NCBI RefSeq assembly: GCF_001750165.1
Contig: NZ_CP015411.1
Coordinates: forward strand, 428,501-492,500
Direction of reading: 5' to 3'
Source of the DNA: Pseudoalteromonas luteoviolacea
Lineage (GTDB): Bacteria > Pseudomonadota > Gammaproteobacteria > Enterobacterales > Alteromonadaceae
Length of the DNA stretch: 64,000 nt
Both the position numbers and the translations under genes were made by a program. Below the pieces are notes generated by a model. The model made no database searches, was not told where the DNA came from, and was given only the letters and a program-made list of their open reading frames with translations. This document shows, piece by piece, positions 10,383 through 19,576 of this stretch. Every line of letters begins with the position of its first letter. Positions within the stretch are counted from its first letter, which is position 1.

Positions 10383-10946
10383 ATGACAGCGACAAAAACA
10401 GCAAAGGACGACAAGGCAAATGAAGCGAATGCTTCTGCTACGGAGCCGCAAAGCACTGTAGTTCAGGCAGAAGACCGAGCAGCCGTGGCGCAGATCATTG
10501 TCGATAAGTACTCTAAATGGTCGTTTGGTTCTGGGTTAATCCCAATTCCAGCGGTTGATTTAGTGGCTTTGACGGGTATCCAAATGAAGATGATTGGTGA
10601 AATTGCCAATGTGTATGGCCAATCATACAGCGACAATAAACTGCGTGGCACGGTCAGTGCTGTGATCGGTGGTTCATTTCCGCAAACGCTTGGGGGGGCT
10701 GGTTTAAGCAGCTTCTTAAAAGCAGTGCCGGTAATTGGAACATTGAGTGCAATCGCATTTATGCCTGTAGTATCTGCCGCATCTACGCATGCCGTAGGTA
10801 GCACGTTTATTCGTCATTTTGAAAATGGTGGCACTTTAATCGACCTTAATCTTTCTAGCATTAAGGGTGATATTGCAGATATTGCTGCGAAATATCGCAA
10901 AGATAAAGGTAATGCCAGCACACAACCGAGCAATGCCACTGTGTAA
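10383..10946 (+). CDS. DUF697-family (YcjF-like) membrane-associated protein
   Basis: 187 aa, start preceded by GAGGATGAATT. After a polar N-terminal 40 residues comes the block GLIPIPAVDLVALTGIQMKM (about 57-76), then glycine/alanine-rich hydrophobic segments with TLGGAGLSSFLKAVPVIGTL and a second helix to about residue 140. This pattern is typical of the DUF697 domain found in YcjF and beside small GTPases. Function is unknown for the family. A terminator-like hairpin follows, so it may be its own transcription unit or end one. Whether it belongs to the peptide pathway is unclear; it sits between two plausible pathway genes on the same strand. Confidence 0.8.
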   Translation: MTATKTAKDDKANEANASATEPQSTVVQAEDRAAVAQIIVDKYSKWSFGSGLIPIPAVDLVALTGIQMKMIGEIANVYGQSYSDNKLRGTVSAVIGGSFPQTLGGAGLSSFLKAVPVIGTLSAIAFMPVVSAASTHAVGSTFIRHFENGGTLIDLNLSSIKGDIADIAAKYRKDKGNASTQPSNATV

Positions 10947-10966
10947 CCACAGTGGCTGAACCTTGA

Positions 10967-10999
10967 TAAACCAACAGGCTAACTGTTGGTTTATTTCTC
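10967..10999 (+). terminator. Rho-independent terminator after the DUF697 gene
   Basis: Perfect 11-bp stem TAAACCAACAG (10967-10977) / CTGTTGGTTTA (10983-10993), loop GCTAA, followed by TTTCTC. A second hairpin, GCCACTGTG / CACAGTGGC (10935-10956), overlaps the stop codon just before it. Confidence 0.65.
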
Positions 11000-11025
11000 A
11001 ACATTGGGCTTTTGAGGAGGTCATT

Positions 11026-11202
11026 ATGATAGTGGCATTGTATTTGGTGTTATGTATTTTATCGGGTTATTGGGGACGCAATACCTTTGCAGGACCGGTG
11101 GGTTTTTTTCTGATTTCATTATTTTTGACACCGATAGTGAGCTTATTGATGTTGCTGCTCACCCAGGGTCGTAACCCACAGCAAGAAAGTGAGGACGACT
11201 AG
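11026..11202 (+). CDS. Small membrane protein, 58 aa
   Basis: The ATG at 11026 was chosen because GAGGAGG (11014-11020) sits at good distance; the longer in-frame reading from 10963 overlaps the preceding terminator. The protein is a hydrophobic N-terminal helix (IVALYLVLCILSGYWG), a short GRNTFAGPVG loop, a second helix (FFLISLFLTPIVSLLMLLL) and a polar tail ending ESEDD: two membrane passes. The shape matches small proteins of unknown function seen near transport genes in marine gammaproteobacteria. I cannot assign a role. It lies 84 bp before the exporter gene. Confidence 0.72.
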   Translation: MIVALYLVLCILSGYWGRNTFAGPVGFFLISLFLTPIVSLLMLLLTQGRNPQQESEDD

Positions 11203-11285
11203 CTTTAATTTAGATTAAGTGCGCTTGGCGATATTTATCGCTGTAAGGCTATTTAGCCGATAACAAAAATGATAAGAAAATCAAA

Positions 11286-12947
11286 ATGGTATTATACGAT
11301 TTAATCAGTCGGAATATAAAAATAAAGAAAAGGACTTTCGTGATGTTGGGCTGTATCTCTGGCCTTGCTAATGCGTTAGTCCTTGCCTTGATAAATAACG
11401 TGTCGGAGAACATTTCAGATATCCACAAAGAGAATCATATTCTCTATTATCTGGTGTTGTTTATTCTGACCATTTCTATTTATGGTCTGACGCAGCAAAG
11501 GTTGATGACCAAAGCCGCTAAAATGGTGGAAAAAGCCATTGATAGGCTGCGTGTTGAGTTATTTGAATGTGTGCGTCATACCGAGTTATCCACCCTTGAA
11601 ACCATAGGTAAAGAGCGCATTTTTAATACGCTTAGCAAGGAACTGCAAACCATTTCGCAGTCGGCACAGCTGTTTGTGATCATTGGTCAGTCGATCAGCT
11701 TAGTGTTTTTTACCTCTTTATACATTGCTTGGCACTCGTTTGTGGCGTTTTTGGTTATATCTATTTTAATTTCAATGGGGGCCAGTATTCACCGCCTTCG
11801 CGCCAACGAAATTCAACGCAATATGCAGTTGTCATTTGAGAGCGAAAACAAGTTGATCCAGCGCTTATCTGACTTGTTAGATGGTTTCAAAGAAGTGAAG
11901 CTGAGCGTACCGCGAGCTGATGACTTAGAACACGAATTTGTCATGGACTCTGCGCGGGCTAAAAAAGCCAAAACCACCACACAAACCTTATTCGCCACTG
12001 ATTTTGTGCTCTCGCAAATTACCTTTTTTGCCGCCACGGGGGCTATGGTGTTTATTGTGCCTAGCCTGTCACATGTATACACAGATGTAGTGATCAAAGT
12101 CACCACGGCGTCATTGTTTTTAATTGGCCCTATTACCAGTATTGTCGGCGGGATCCCAATTTACACCACCGCAACGGAAGCGGCGCAAAACGTACTGACT
12201 TTGGAAGAAGACCTCAAACGCGCAAAAGTGGATAATTCAAACTTAGATACAGAGCACTTTTCCTATGTACATAATTTTGATGAGTTGAAACTCGAAGGGG
12301 TTTACTACCAGCATGGTCAAAAAGGTGGTGACAGGCCGTTTTTTGTTGGTCCTGTGGATTTAAGTTTGAAGCGCGGGCAGGTCACTTTTATTACCGGTGG
12401 TAATGGCAGCGGTAAAACCACATTTATTCGTATGTTAACTGGGTTGTATGAACTGCAAGGCGGGCAAATATTAGTAGATGGCCAACCGATTACAGATAAC
12501 CTCAAAGAAGCCTATCGCAGCTTATTTACAGCGGTGTTCGCTGACTTTCATTTATTCAAGCAACTTTATGGCATTCACCATACTAGCCAAGAAGAAATCG
12601 ATGATTGGTTGGCGTTTTTAGAGATGAATACCAAGGTCAAAGTCGTGGATGGGGAGTTCAGCAGCATTGACCTATCTTCAGGTCAGCGCAAGCGATTGGC
12701 ACTTTTGAGCACTATTTTAGAAAACCGACCCATTTATATCTTTGATGAGTGGGCGGCGGATCAGGACCCTATTTTTAGGCGTAAGTTTTATGAGCAGGTG
12801 CTGCCAAAACTTAAAGCTCGCGGTAACACCGTCATTGCCATCACCCATGATGATGCGTATTTCCACTTGGCCGATGTGCACTTAAAAATGGTCGAAGGAC
12901 AGTTAATGGAACACCATGAAGTTGAGGGTAAAGGAGTAACATCATGA
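11286..12947 (+). CDS. Cyclic peptide export ABC transporter (SyrD/PvdE type), fused membrane and ATPase domains
   Basis: 553 aa half-transporter. An N-terminal six-helix membrane domain (about 1-300) is followed by an ATPase domain with Walker A GGNGSGKTT (about 375-383), signature LSSGQRKRLAL, and Walker B IYIFDEWAADQDP. The DEWAADQDP wording and the overall size are those of the cyclic-peptide exporter family (SyrD, PvdE), which moves NRPS products or their precursors across the inner membrane. Works as a homodimer in the family. It overlaps the next gene by four bases (ATGA), so both are translationally coupled. Probable exporter for the peptide made by the synthetase at the left edge (inference from context). 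No strong ribosome binding site is visible at the start. Confidence 0.93.
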   Translation: MVLYDLISRNIKIKKRTFVMLGCISGLANALVLALINNVSENISDIHKENHILYYLVLFILTISIYGLTQQRLMTKAAKMVEKAIDRLRVELFECVRHTELSTLETIGKERIFNTLSKELQTISQSAQLFVIIGQSISLVFFTSLYIAWHSFVAFLVISILISMGASIHRLRANEIQRNMQLSFESENKLIQRLSDLLDGFKEVKLSVPRADDLEHEFVMDSARAKKAKTTTQTLFATDFVLSQITFFAATGAMVFIVPSLSHVYTDVVIKVTTASLFLIGPITSIVGGIPIYTTATEAAQNVLTLEEDLKRAKVDNSNLDTEHFSYVHNFDELKLEGVYYQHGQKGGDRPFFVGPVDLSLKRGQVTFITGGNGSGKTTFIRMLTGLYELQGGQILVDGQPITDNLKEAYRSLFTAVFADFHLFKQLYGIHHTSQEEIDDWLAFLEMNTKVKVVDGEFSSIDLSSGQRKRLALLSTILENRPIYIFDEWAADQDPIFRRKFYEQVLPKLKARGNTVIAITHDDAYFHLADVHLKMVEGQLMEHHEVEGKGVTS

Positions 12948-14146
12948 ACATCATTCTCCCTTCTGATATAACGCTGACGATTATTATTAGCGCCATCTTG
13001 GCGATAATCATATCGAATATCTTGATGCGCTTGCTTAAGCGTTATCAACCTAAATTGAGACGACGCATTTTATCTTGGCGCTTTCGCGCAGGTTTGACCT
13101 TGTTGATTGCGATTTTTTTGGTAATAGCGCTTATTCCAGTGATTTTTATCAAAGTCGATTCGGGTGAAGTGGGAGTACTTTGGAAGCGCTTCGGTGGCGG
13201 TACCTATTTGGATGCACCATTACATGAAGGGACGGTATTGGTGTTTCCATGGGATACGCTCACCATCTACTCTAGCCGCTATCAAACTGCACATACGAAT
13301 GTGTATGCCATCACCAATGAGGGCTTGCGGATCACCCTAGATATCACAGTGCGTTATCGTCCTGAAGTGGACTTTATCCCCTATTTGCACAAGTTAGTCG
13401 GGCCAGATTATGTCGATGAAATCATCCTCCCAGAGGTGAGCTCTGGGGTGCGCATGATTGTATCGCAATATGATGCCGAGCAGGTGTACGGTAACCAGCG
13501 TAAAGAAGTGCAAGAAGAGTTACTTGGACAAGTGCTTAATGAACTGGAATTAAAAGAGAAGTCGATGCTGCGCCAAGAGGCAAAAAGCATGGCGGGCCAC
13601 CACTTGGTGAACTTAGATGATGTACTGATCAAACGTGTTGATTTGCCTGACAAAGTACACAGTGCGATCATTTCCAAAGTAAATCAAAACTACATTTTAG
13701 AAGAATATAAAATGCGTGTTGAGGTCGCGAAAAAAGAAGCGCTGCGCAAAGAGGAAGAAGCCAAAGGTATTGCGCTTTTCCAAGAAATGGTCAGCGATGG
13801 TATTTCTGAAGCCTATCTTAAATGGCGTGGTATTGAAGCCACCATCGAGCTGGCAAAATCGAACAATGCCAAAGTGGTGGTGATTGGCAGTGGCAAAGAT
13901 GGCCTACCGCTGATTTTAAATACAGAGAGTAGCCTGACGCCGCAAAACAGCAGCTTTAAAGAAACCCACAAGCCAGGTGAGCTAAAAGCAGAGCTGGAGA
14001 ACTCAGGAGAAATACGCGATAAAGACGACTATTTAAATGGCGTAGATAAGTATGGTCACAAGTTAAAGCCAGACCTGCGCCAACCAGACAAAACCCTCAC
14101 GGATAGATCGCTGCAAACCGGCGAACCCATGGAATATTTAAAGTAG
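12944..14146 (+). CDS. SPFH/Band 7 (prohibitin-like) membrane protein
   Basis: 400 aa. Two hydrophobic segments (about 4-25 and 44-70) precede the SPFH domain (about 70-260, containing VDSGEVGVLWKRFGGG and a DITVRYRP strand), then a charged helical region (VEVAKKEALRKEEEAKG) and a polar tail. SPFH proteins form ring-like scaffolds on membranes and partner with proteases or other membrane machines. The start codon overlaps the exporter stop as ATGA, which implies coupled synthesis. The association with the peptide exporter is seen; a role in self-protection or exporter scaffolding is inference. Confidence 0.88.
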   Translation: MNIILPSDITLTIIISAILAIIISNILMRLLKRYQPKLRRRILSWRFRAGLTLLIAIFLVIALIPVIFIKVDSGEVGVLWKRFGGGTYLDAPLHEGTVLVFPWDTLTIYSSRYQTAHTNVYAITNEGLRITLDITVRYRPEVDFIPYLHKLVGPDYVDEIILPEVSSGVRMIVSQYDAEQVYGNQRKEVQEELLGQVLNELELKEKSMLRQEAKSMAGHHLVNLDDVLIKRVDLPDKVHSAIISKVNQNYILEEYKMRVEVAKKEALRKEEEAKGIALFQEMVSDGISEAYLKWRGIEATIELAKSNNAKVVVIGSGKDGLPLILNTESSLTPQNSSFKETHKPGELKAELENSGEIRDKDDYLNGVDKYGHKLKPDLRQPDKTLTDRSLQTGEPMEYLK

Positions 14147-14151
14147 AGACT

Positions 14152-14185
14152 AAAGCGCCTCTGGTAAAACAGGGGCGTTTTTTTT
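14152..14185 (+). terminator. Rho-independent terminator of the exporter-SPFH unit
   Basis: AAAGCGCCTCTG (14152-14163) pairs with CAGGGGCG (one G-U) across GTAAAA, followed by eight or more T. It is five bases after the SPFH stop codon. Confidence 0.8.
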
Positions 14186-14391
14186 CGTTGGTTCAGTCTC
14201 ATTGTTGGAATAGAGAGCTCTTATAAAAACATTATTGAAAGAGTCAAATATGTGCTTTTTTGTGTCTGCTTAGACACTAATATGACACTTTAAGGGCGTT
14301 TGACACGACTTTGACACTCTGTAAATTAAATATGAAATGGTTGGTGTTTATACTATAAGAGTTTGATTTCAAGGGAGTAGTTTGGTGAAAA

Positions 14392-14468
14392 TGGTGGCCC
14401 CACCTGGACTCGAACCAGGGACCTACCGATTATGAGTCGGGTGCTCTAACCAACTGAGCTATAGGGCC
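14392..14468 (-). tRNA. tRNA with CAU anticodon, probably tRNA-Ile2 (lysidine type); CCA encoded
   Basis: Read on the minus strand the gene folds as a 77-nt tRNA: acceptor GGCCCTA / TGGGGCC, D arm AGCTCAGTTGGTTAGAGC, anticodon loop CTCATAA, T arm CCTGG-TTCGAGT-CCAGG, and an encoded CCA tail. CAU could mean Met or Ile2. The acceptor has C4-G69 and C5-G68, the pairs that the lysidine synthetase TilS reads in E. coli, and the overall wording follows E. coli ileX rather than elongator metT, so Ile2 is favoured. Confidence 0.93.
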
Positions 14469-14615
14469 ATTTTCAGCGATTGTGTGAAAACAATCTTTTG
14501 AAGCGCTGGCAGTATATGAATTTTTGCGCCGCTTGTCACTAACTAAAGTGGAAAAATATAACTTATCTTGTTCAATTGATTAATAAAAAAGCAGAAAAGT
14601 GCTGCTTTGAAAAAT

Positions 14616-14643
14616 AAAAAAGCCGGTATAAACCGGCTTTTTT
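14616..14643 (-). terminator. Rho-independent terminator after accC (bidirectional)
   Basis: Twelve-base stem AAAAAAGCCGGT / ACCGGCTTTTTT around an ATAA loop, 14 bases past the accC stop; the A- and T-tracts let it work in either direction. Confidence 0.88.
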
Positions 14644-14656
14644 ACGAAAACATCTA

Positions 14657-15997
14657 TTACAGACCGAGTTTCTTCTCTAGATAGTGGATGTTTGTACCAC
14701 CATTTTGGAAGTTTTCATCTGCTAAGATCTTCTTGTGTAACGGTGTATTTGTTTTGATACCGTCAATCACAAGTTCGTTTAATGCATTACGAGCACGGGC
14801 GATTGCAACGTCACGGTTTTCACCATAAGTGATTAATTTACCGATCATTGAATCGTAGTGCGGCGGTACTGTGTAGTCAGCATAAATGTGGCTGTCCCAA
14901 CGAATACCTAAGCCACCTGCAGGGTGGAAACGCGTGATTTTACCTGGAGACGGAATAAACGACTCTGGATCTTCAGCGTTAATACGACACTCGATAGCGT
15001 GACCTTTGATCACAACGTCATCTTGTGTGATTGATAGAGGCTGACCGGCAGCAATTTTTAGCTGCTCTTTGATTAGGTCAACGCCTGTAACCATTTCAGT
15101 TACTGGGTGCTCTACCTGAATACGTGTATTCATTTCGATGAAGTAGAATTCGCCATTCTCGTATAGGAATTCGAATGTACCTGCACCGCGATAACCGATT
15201 TCGATACATGCACGTGTACAACGGTCACCGATGAACTTACGCATTTCTGCCGTGATACCTGGTGCTGGCGCTTCTTCCACTACTTTTTGGTGACGACGCT
15301 GCATTGAACAGTCACGCTCACCTAGGTGAATTGCATTGCCTTGACCGTCAGCAAGTACCTGTACTTCGATGTGACGTGGGTTTTCTAGGAATTTTTCCAT
15401 GTAAACCATGCCGTTGCCGAAGAACTGCTGTGCTTCAGTTTGCGTCAGTGCGATTGAATCTAGTAACTCGTCTTCTGAGCGAACAACACGCATACCACGA
15501 CCACCGCCGCCGCCTGCTGCTTTGATGATAACAGGGTAACCGATGCGCTTAGCGATTTGCACGTTGCGCTCGTTGTCTTCTGTCAATGGGCCATCTGAAC
15601 CTGGTACACACGGTACGCCAGCTTTACGCATTGCTTCGATTGCAGAAACTTTATCACCCATTAGACGAATTGTGTCGCCCTTTGGACCGATAAAGATAAA
15701 GCCACTTTGCTCAACTTGGTCAGCAAAGTCAGCGTTTTCTGATAAGAAACCGTATCCTGGGTGGATAGCAACAGCGTCTGTTACTTCTGCCGCAGCGATA
15801 ATGCGAGGAATATCTAGGTAACTCTCAGACGCAGCTGGTTTACCGATACAAATTGTTTCGTCTGCAAGTAGAACGTGTTTAAGGTCACGGTCGGCAGTTG
15901 AGTGTACTGCAACCGTTTTAATCCCAAGCTCCTTGCAGGCACGCAATACGCGAAGTGCAATTTCACCTCGGTTTGCAATGACTACTTTATCTAACAT
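14657..15997 (-). CDS. accC: Biotin carboxylase subunit of acetyl-CoA carboxylase
   Basis: 446 aa, usual length for AccC. Carries the ATP-grasp glycine loop (GGGGGRGMRVV), the FLENPRHIEVQVLAD block, and the active-site motif EMNTRIQVEHPVTE. It uses ATP and bicarbonate to carboxylate the biotin on AccB, the first step in malonyl-CoA formation for fatty acid synthesis. It lies 20 bases after accB and 3' in an aroQ-accB-accC unit read on the minus strand, ending at the terminator at 14616-14643. Confidence 0.98.
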   Translation of the reverse strand: MLDKVVIANRGEIALRVLRACKELGIKTVAVHSTADRDLKHVLLADETICIGKPAASESYLDIPRIIAAAEVTDAVAIHPGYGFLSENADFADQVEQSGFIFIGPKGDTIRLMGDKVSAIEAMRKAGVPCVPGSDGPLTEDNERNVQIAKRIGYPVIIKAAGGGGGRGMRVVRSEDELLDSIALTQTEAQQFFGNGMVYMEKFLENPRHIEVQVLADGQGNAIHLGERDCSMQRRHQKVVEEAPAPGITAEMRKFIGDRCTRACIEIGYRGAGTFEFLYENGEFYFIEMNTRIQVEHPVTEMVTGVDLIKEQLKIAAGQPLSITQDDVVIKGHAIECRINAEDPESFIPSPGKITRFHPAGGLGIRWDSHIYADYTVPPHYDSMIGKLITYGENRDVAIARARNALNELVIDGIKTNTPLHKKILADENFQNGGTNIHYLEKKLGL

Positions 15998-16017
15998 AGT
16001 GTTTGCCTTCTTGGGAA

Positions 16018-16479
16018 TTATTCGATGATGAACAGTGGCTGATCAAATTCTACTGGCTCGCCGTTTTCAACTAGGATAGCTTTAACAGTACCAGCCTTGT
16101 CAGATTCGATCTGGTTCATCATCTTCATCGCTTCAACGATGCAAAGTGTGTCGCCAACGTTTACTTTTGTGCCAACTTCAACGTATGCCGCAGCTGTTGG
16201 AGAAGACGCAGAGTAGAAAGTACCAACCATTGGAGATTTAACTTGGTGACCCGCAGGTGTTGCTGCTTCTGCTGGTGCGTCAGCTGCTGGTGCCGCCGCA
16301 GGTGCTGCTACTGGTGCCGCTGCAGGTGCTGGTACTGCGAATTGCTGAGGCTGAGCCAGAACCGGTGCACTGCTGTGACGGTTAATACGTACTGATTCTT
16401 CACCTTCGGTGATTTCTAGCTCTGCAATACCTGATTCTTCTACTAGTTCGATTAGTTTTTTAATCTTGCGAATATCCAT
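16018..16479 (-). CDS. accB: Biotin carboxyl carrier protein of acetyl-CoA carboxylase
   Basis: 153 aa. An N-terminal helical/strand region (about 1-35) is joined by a proline/alanine-rich linker (about 40-80) to the C-terminal biotinyl domain. The biotin attachment motif EAMKMMN is present with Lys119. The protein carries carboxybiotin from AccC to the carboxyltransferase. It sits between aroQ (19-base gap) and accC on the minus strand, the common gammaproteobacterial arrangement. Confidence 0.97.
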   Translation of the reverse strand: MDIRKIKKLIELVEESGIAELEITEGEESVRINRHSSAPVLAQPQQFAVPAPAAAPVAAPAAAPAADAPAEAATPAGHQVKSPMVGTFYSASSPTAAAYVEVGTKVNVGDTLCIVEAMKMMNQIESDKAGTVKAILVENGEPVEFDQPLFIIE

Positions 16480-16498
16480 AACTTGGCCCGCCTGTTAG

Positions 16499-16960
16499 TT
16501 AATTTGAGTTATCTTGTTTGCGTAACTGGTCCATAGCTGCCATTAATGCAGCTTGATAGCCAGTTGCACCTAATCCACAAATGACGCCTTTCGCTACATC
16601 CGAGAAGTAGGAGGTATGTCGAAATGGCTCACGTGCGTGCACATTAGAAATATGCACTTCATAAAATGGGACGCTGATACTGAGCAACGCATCGCGCATG
16701 GCGATACTGGTATGTGTGAAAGCCGCTGGGTTGATAATAATACAATCCACTTTGCCATAATGGTCATGGATGGTATTGATAAGCTCTGCTTCACTGTTGC
16801 TCTGAAAATGAGTCAGCACCACATTGTGTTGTTCTGCGCACTTTGTCAGTGACTGCATTATCTCTGCTAAGGTCTGTGTGCCATATTTATCAGGCTCGCG
16901 ACGGCCCAACATGTTCAAATTTGGACCATTAAGTACTAAAACCTTAAAATCTGCTGACAT
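16499..16960 (-). CDS. aroQ: 3-dehydroquinate dehydratase, type II
   Basis: 153 aa using the ATG at 16960, which has AAAGGAAT upstream; a longer in-frame reading to 17047 adds an unlikely N-terminus. Family motifs: VLNGPNLNMLGRREP at the start, FQSNSEAELI, IINPAAFTHTS with the catalytic His region, and HISNVHAREPFRHTSY. It converts 3-dehydroquinate to 3-dehydroshikimate in the shikimate pathway as a dodecamer. First gene of the aroQ-accB-accC unit. Confidence 0.97.
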   Translation of the reverse strand: MSADFKVLVLNGPNLNMLGRREPDKYGTQTLAEIMQSLTKCAEQHNVVLTHFQSNSEAELINTIHDHYGKVDCIIINPAAFTHTSIAMRDALLSISVPFYEVHISNVHAREPFRHTSYFSDVAKGVICGLGATGYQAALMAAMDQLRKQDNSN

Positions 16961-17177
16961 AATGCGTGAAATTCCTTTAAATGGAAAATAACGAGACTTT
17001 TTGTCTCTTGCTGTGTCTAACTTAAGCGCTTGCGCGATAAATAGCAAATATTTCTCACGTTCGTGAACTATTATAGAGTGTTCGAGGTAAATAGCAGCAA
17101 AATACTGGTCTAATCAGAGATAAAGTACAGCCTACTTAAGTCTGTTGCTTAAATAGGCTGTAGGAAGAGGGGAGGAT

Positions 17178-19013
17178 TTATTGGTAATTACGTACTTTAC
17201 GTAGGTGATCTGCAAAGTCTTCCGCATTCATAAAGCCAGTTACGCGCAGTTCAGGGATTTCATTGCCTTGTTCGTCGAAAAACAGCATGCTTGGTAAGCC
17301 GAATACGGTAAAGAACTCCATAATCTCAAACGTGGTATCATTACTTTCAGTTAAGTCGAGCTTTAATAATTCAAAATGTTGAAACTCGGCTTGCACTTGT
17401 GCCTCTGGGAAGGTGTATTTTTCAAACTCTTTACAGGCCACACACCAATCCGCGTATAAGTCGACTACAGCAATCTTGCCTTGTTGATTGGCTTTGGCAA
17501 CTTCGCTGTGTAGTCCATCCAGCCCTTCGATAAGACGGAATTTTTTCTCTTCCATGACACCTGCAGCAACACTAACCTGTGGTTGTGGTGCAGGGAAAAG
17601 CACAGACTTTGCCATAAAGAAGGCACTGACAAACAAGGTCATCGACAGCGCCCATAAGAAGGTTTTGCCCTTACCTTGTGATTGCGCACTTTGCCAATAA
17701 TGTAGATATAGCGCTGTGGCAATGGCCAATACTGAAGCCAGCATCACAATAATGTCAAAGTCTAAGATGCGCTCGAGTAAAATAAGTGGCACAAACAGCA
17801 TTAAGAAACCGAACAGCGTTTTCACTTGCTCCATCCAGCCGCCAGCTTTCGGGAGTAACTTACCGCCGGATGTACCTAATAATAGTAGAGGCAGCCCCAT
17901 ACCCAAGCTCAGCGCATATAAAGTTAACCCGCCAACAAGGTAGTCGCCACTTTGCGCAACATATAAAAGTGCAGCAGACAGCGGCGCTGTGGTACAAGGA
18001 CTGGCGATAAGGCCCGACAAGACACCCATCATAAAGACGCCGGTATAATTGCCGCCTTTTTGCTGATTACTGATCTCAGTCAACTTGCTCATCATGCCGC
18101 TTGGCAGTTTTAGCTCAAACCAACCAAACATGGCAAAAGCCAAAATGACGAACAAAATACTGAAGCTAATGAGTACAGCTGGATGCTGAATATAGCCTTG
18201 GATATGACCACCAAAATAAGCCACAACGAGCCCCAGGGCAGCATACGTGACTGCCATGCCTTGCACATACACAAATGACAATGAAAATGCTTTTTTGGTA
18301 GACAGGTTTTGTTGACCCGCAATGAGACTAGACAAAATCGGGAACATTGGGAATACACAAGGTGTGAAAGCCAATAAAATACCGACTAGGAAAAACGCAC
18401 CTAAGTTGGTGACAAAGCTTTGCTGTGCCAATTTATCACTGAATGACAGCTCGCCTTCATCATTACTGCTCACTGTTTGTGGTTGTGATACAGGTTTAGA
18501 CGCCGTTTGCTGTGTGTTTGCGTCACTTTCAACTTGCTTAGGGACCGTATTCGTTGCACCGGCGATCGCAGTGAGTGGGATCTCGATGATCTCAGGTGGG
18601 TAGCATAATCCAGCTTCTGCACAGCCTTGATAGCGAATTTTAACCACGGCATCGTGGCCAATATTGCTCAGCTTCGAGACCACTGAAAGCTCATCAAAGT
18701 ATACTTCGGTGCGGCCAAAAAACTCATCTTCAATCATTTTACCTTTACTTAGCTCAGGTACTTTGATGTCTGCGTCTTTGGCAATGAACTCCAATTTATG
18801 TTTATAAATATAGTAACCTGGCGCAATATCCCAACCAGTGAATAGCACAGAACCTTGCTGGTCAAAATCAAACTCAAAGGCTTGATCAACCGGTAAAAAT
18901 GTTTGCTGTTTTGGTTCTAATAAGCTGTCTAAGACCGAGTTATTGGCCACAGCCTGAAAGCTGCCTATAAATAGCAGCGTTATAAAAGAAAATAGTAGCG
19001 TCGTCAGTCGCAT
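17178..19013 (-). CDS. dsbD: Thiol:disulfide interchange protein DsbD
   Basis: 611 aa, full length. Signal peptide (about 1-23), periplasmic alpha domain with paired cysteines in YQGCAEAGLCYPPE, an eight-helix membrane domain with FTPCVFPM and ASPCTTAPL cysteines, and a C-terminal thioredoxin domain with the C-V-A-C active site in DWCVACKEF. It passes electrons from cytoplasmic thioredoxin to periplasmic DsbC, DsbG and CcmG-type partners. The start codon overlaps the cutA stop by one base (TAATG), so the two form an operon. Confidence 0.97.
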   Translation of the reverse strand: MRLTTLLFSFITLLFIGSFQAVANNSVLDSLLEPKQQTFLPVDQAFEFDFDQQGSVLFTGWDIAPGYYIYKHKLEFIAKDADIKVPELSKGKMIEDEFFGRTEVYFDELSVVSKLSNIGHDAVVKIRYQGCAEAGLCYPPEIIEIPLTAIAGATNTVPKQVESDANTQQTASKPVSQPQTVSSNDEGELSFSDKLAQQSFVTNLGAFFLVGILLAFTPCVFPMFPILSSLIAGQQNLSTKKAFSLSFVYVQGMAVTYAALGLVVAYFGGHIQGYIQHPAVLISFSILFVILAFAMFGWFELKLPSGMMSKLTEISNQQKGGNYTGVFMMGVLSGLIASPCTTAPLSAALLYVAQSGDYLVGGLTLYALSLGMGLPLLLLGTSGGKLLPKAGGWMEQVKTLFGFLMLFVPLILLERILDFDIIVMLASVLAIATALYLHYWQSAQSQGKGKTFLWALSMTLFVSAFFMAKSVLFPAPQPQVSVAAGVMEEKKFRLIEGLDGLHSEVAKANQQGKIAVVDLYADWCVACKEFEKYTFPEAQVQAEFQHFELLKLDLTESNDTTFEIMEFFTVFGLPSMLFFDEQGNEIPELRVTGFMNAEDFADHLRKVRNYQ

Positions 19014-19333
19014 TAATTTAGTACCTCTTCCATCCAGTTAAAATATTGCTGCGAACCATCAGTGACTTCAATCACTTGTACTTCAGGCACGTCGTAGCTG
19101 TGCTCAGCTTGGATCGCATCAATGACGTTACTAACCAGTGCGGATGTTGTTTTGACTAGTAGTTTAACTTCTTCATCTTGGGTGACTTTTCCCTGCCACA
19201 TGTAGATTGACTCTATTTTGGGCAAGATGTTCACACAAGCGGCTAATTTATTTAAAACTAAATGCGCCGCGATGTGGCGGGCATTGTCTTGACTATCACA
19301 AGTCGTCATGACCATTCTATACGGGGTACTCAT
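19013..19333 (-). CDS. cutA: Divalent-cation tolerance protein CutA
   Basis: 106 aa, normal size for the trimeric CutA1 family. Recognised by LAACVNILPKIESIYMWQGKV and the C-terminal YDVPEVQVIEVTDGSQQYFNWM. Linked in E. coli to copper/divalent metal tolerance; the biochemical activity is uncertain. It is followed directly by dsbD with a one-base overlap, as in E. coli and relatives. Confidence 0.96.
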   Translation of the reverse strand: MSTPYRMVMTTCDSQDNARHIAAHLVLNKLAACVNILPKIESIYMWQGKVTQDEEVKLLVKTTSALVSNVIDAIQAEHSYDVPEVQVIEVTDGSQQYFNWMEEVLN

Positions 19334-19576
19334 CGTGTTTTTGCCGACTAAGTTAGTTGTGCCCTTATAGTAACGAATGACAACATGGATCCCAAGGAGT
19401 GCTCGTTGAGTTGCATTGATATACTCTGAACTTTCAAACTCGGTTTTGTTCTAACAAAGACTTTTGATGTAAAACCGATGCAGTAAGTCATCATTAGAGT
19501 GCAATTAGATGCAGACTGTAAGCTTGAAATTAGACCTGACAAGCCATACATCTATTTCAGTTTATTTGGAGAATCT

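Noticed and set aside
10463..10804. 113-codon minus-strand frame opposite the DUF697 gene
   Set aside because: The + strand gene has recognisable family motifs and RBS; the antisense frame has none.
16961..17047. Longer N-terminus for AroQ
   Set aside because: The ATG at 16960 has a good RBS and gives the standard family length; the extension has no family match.
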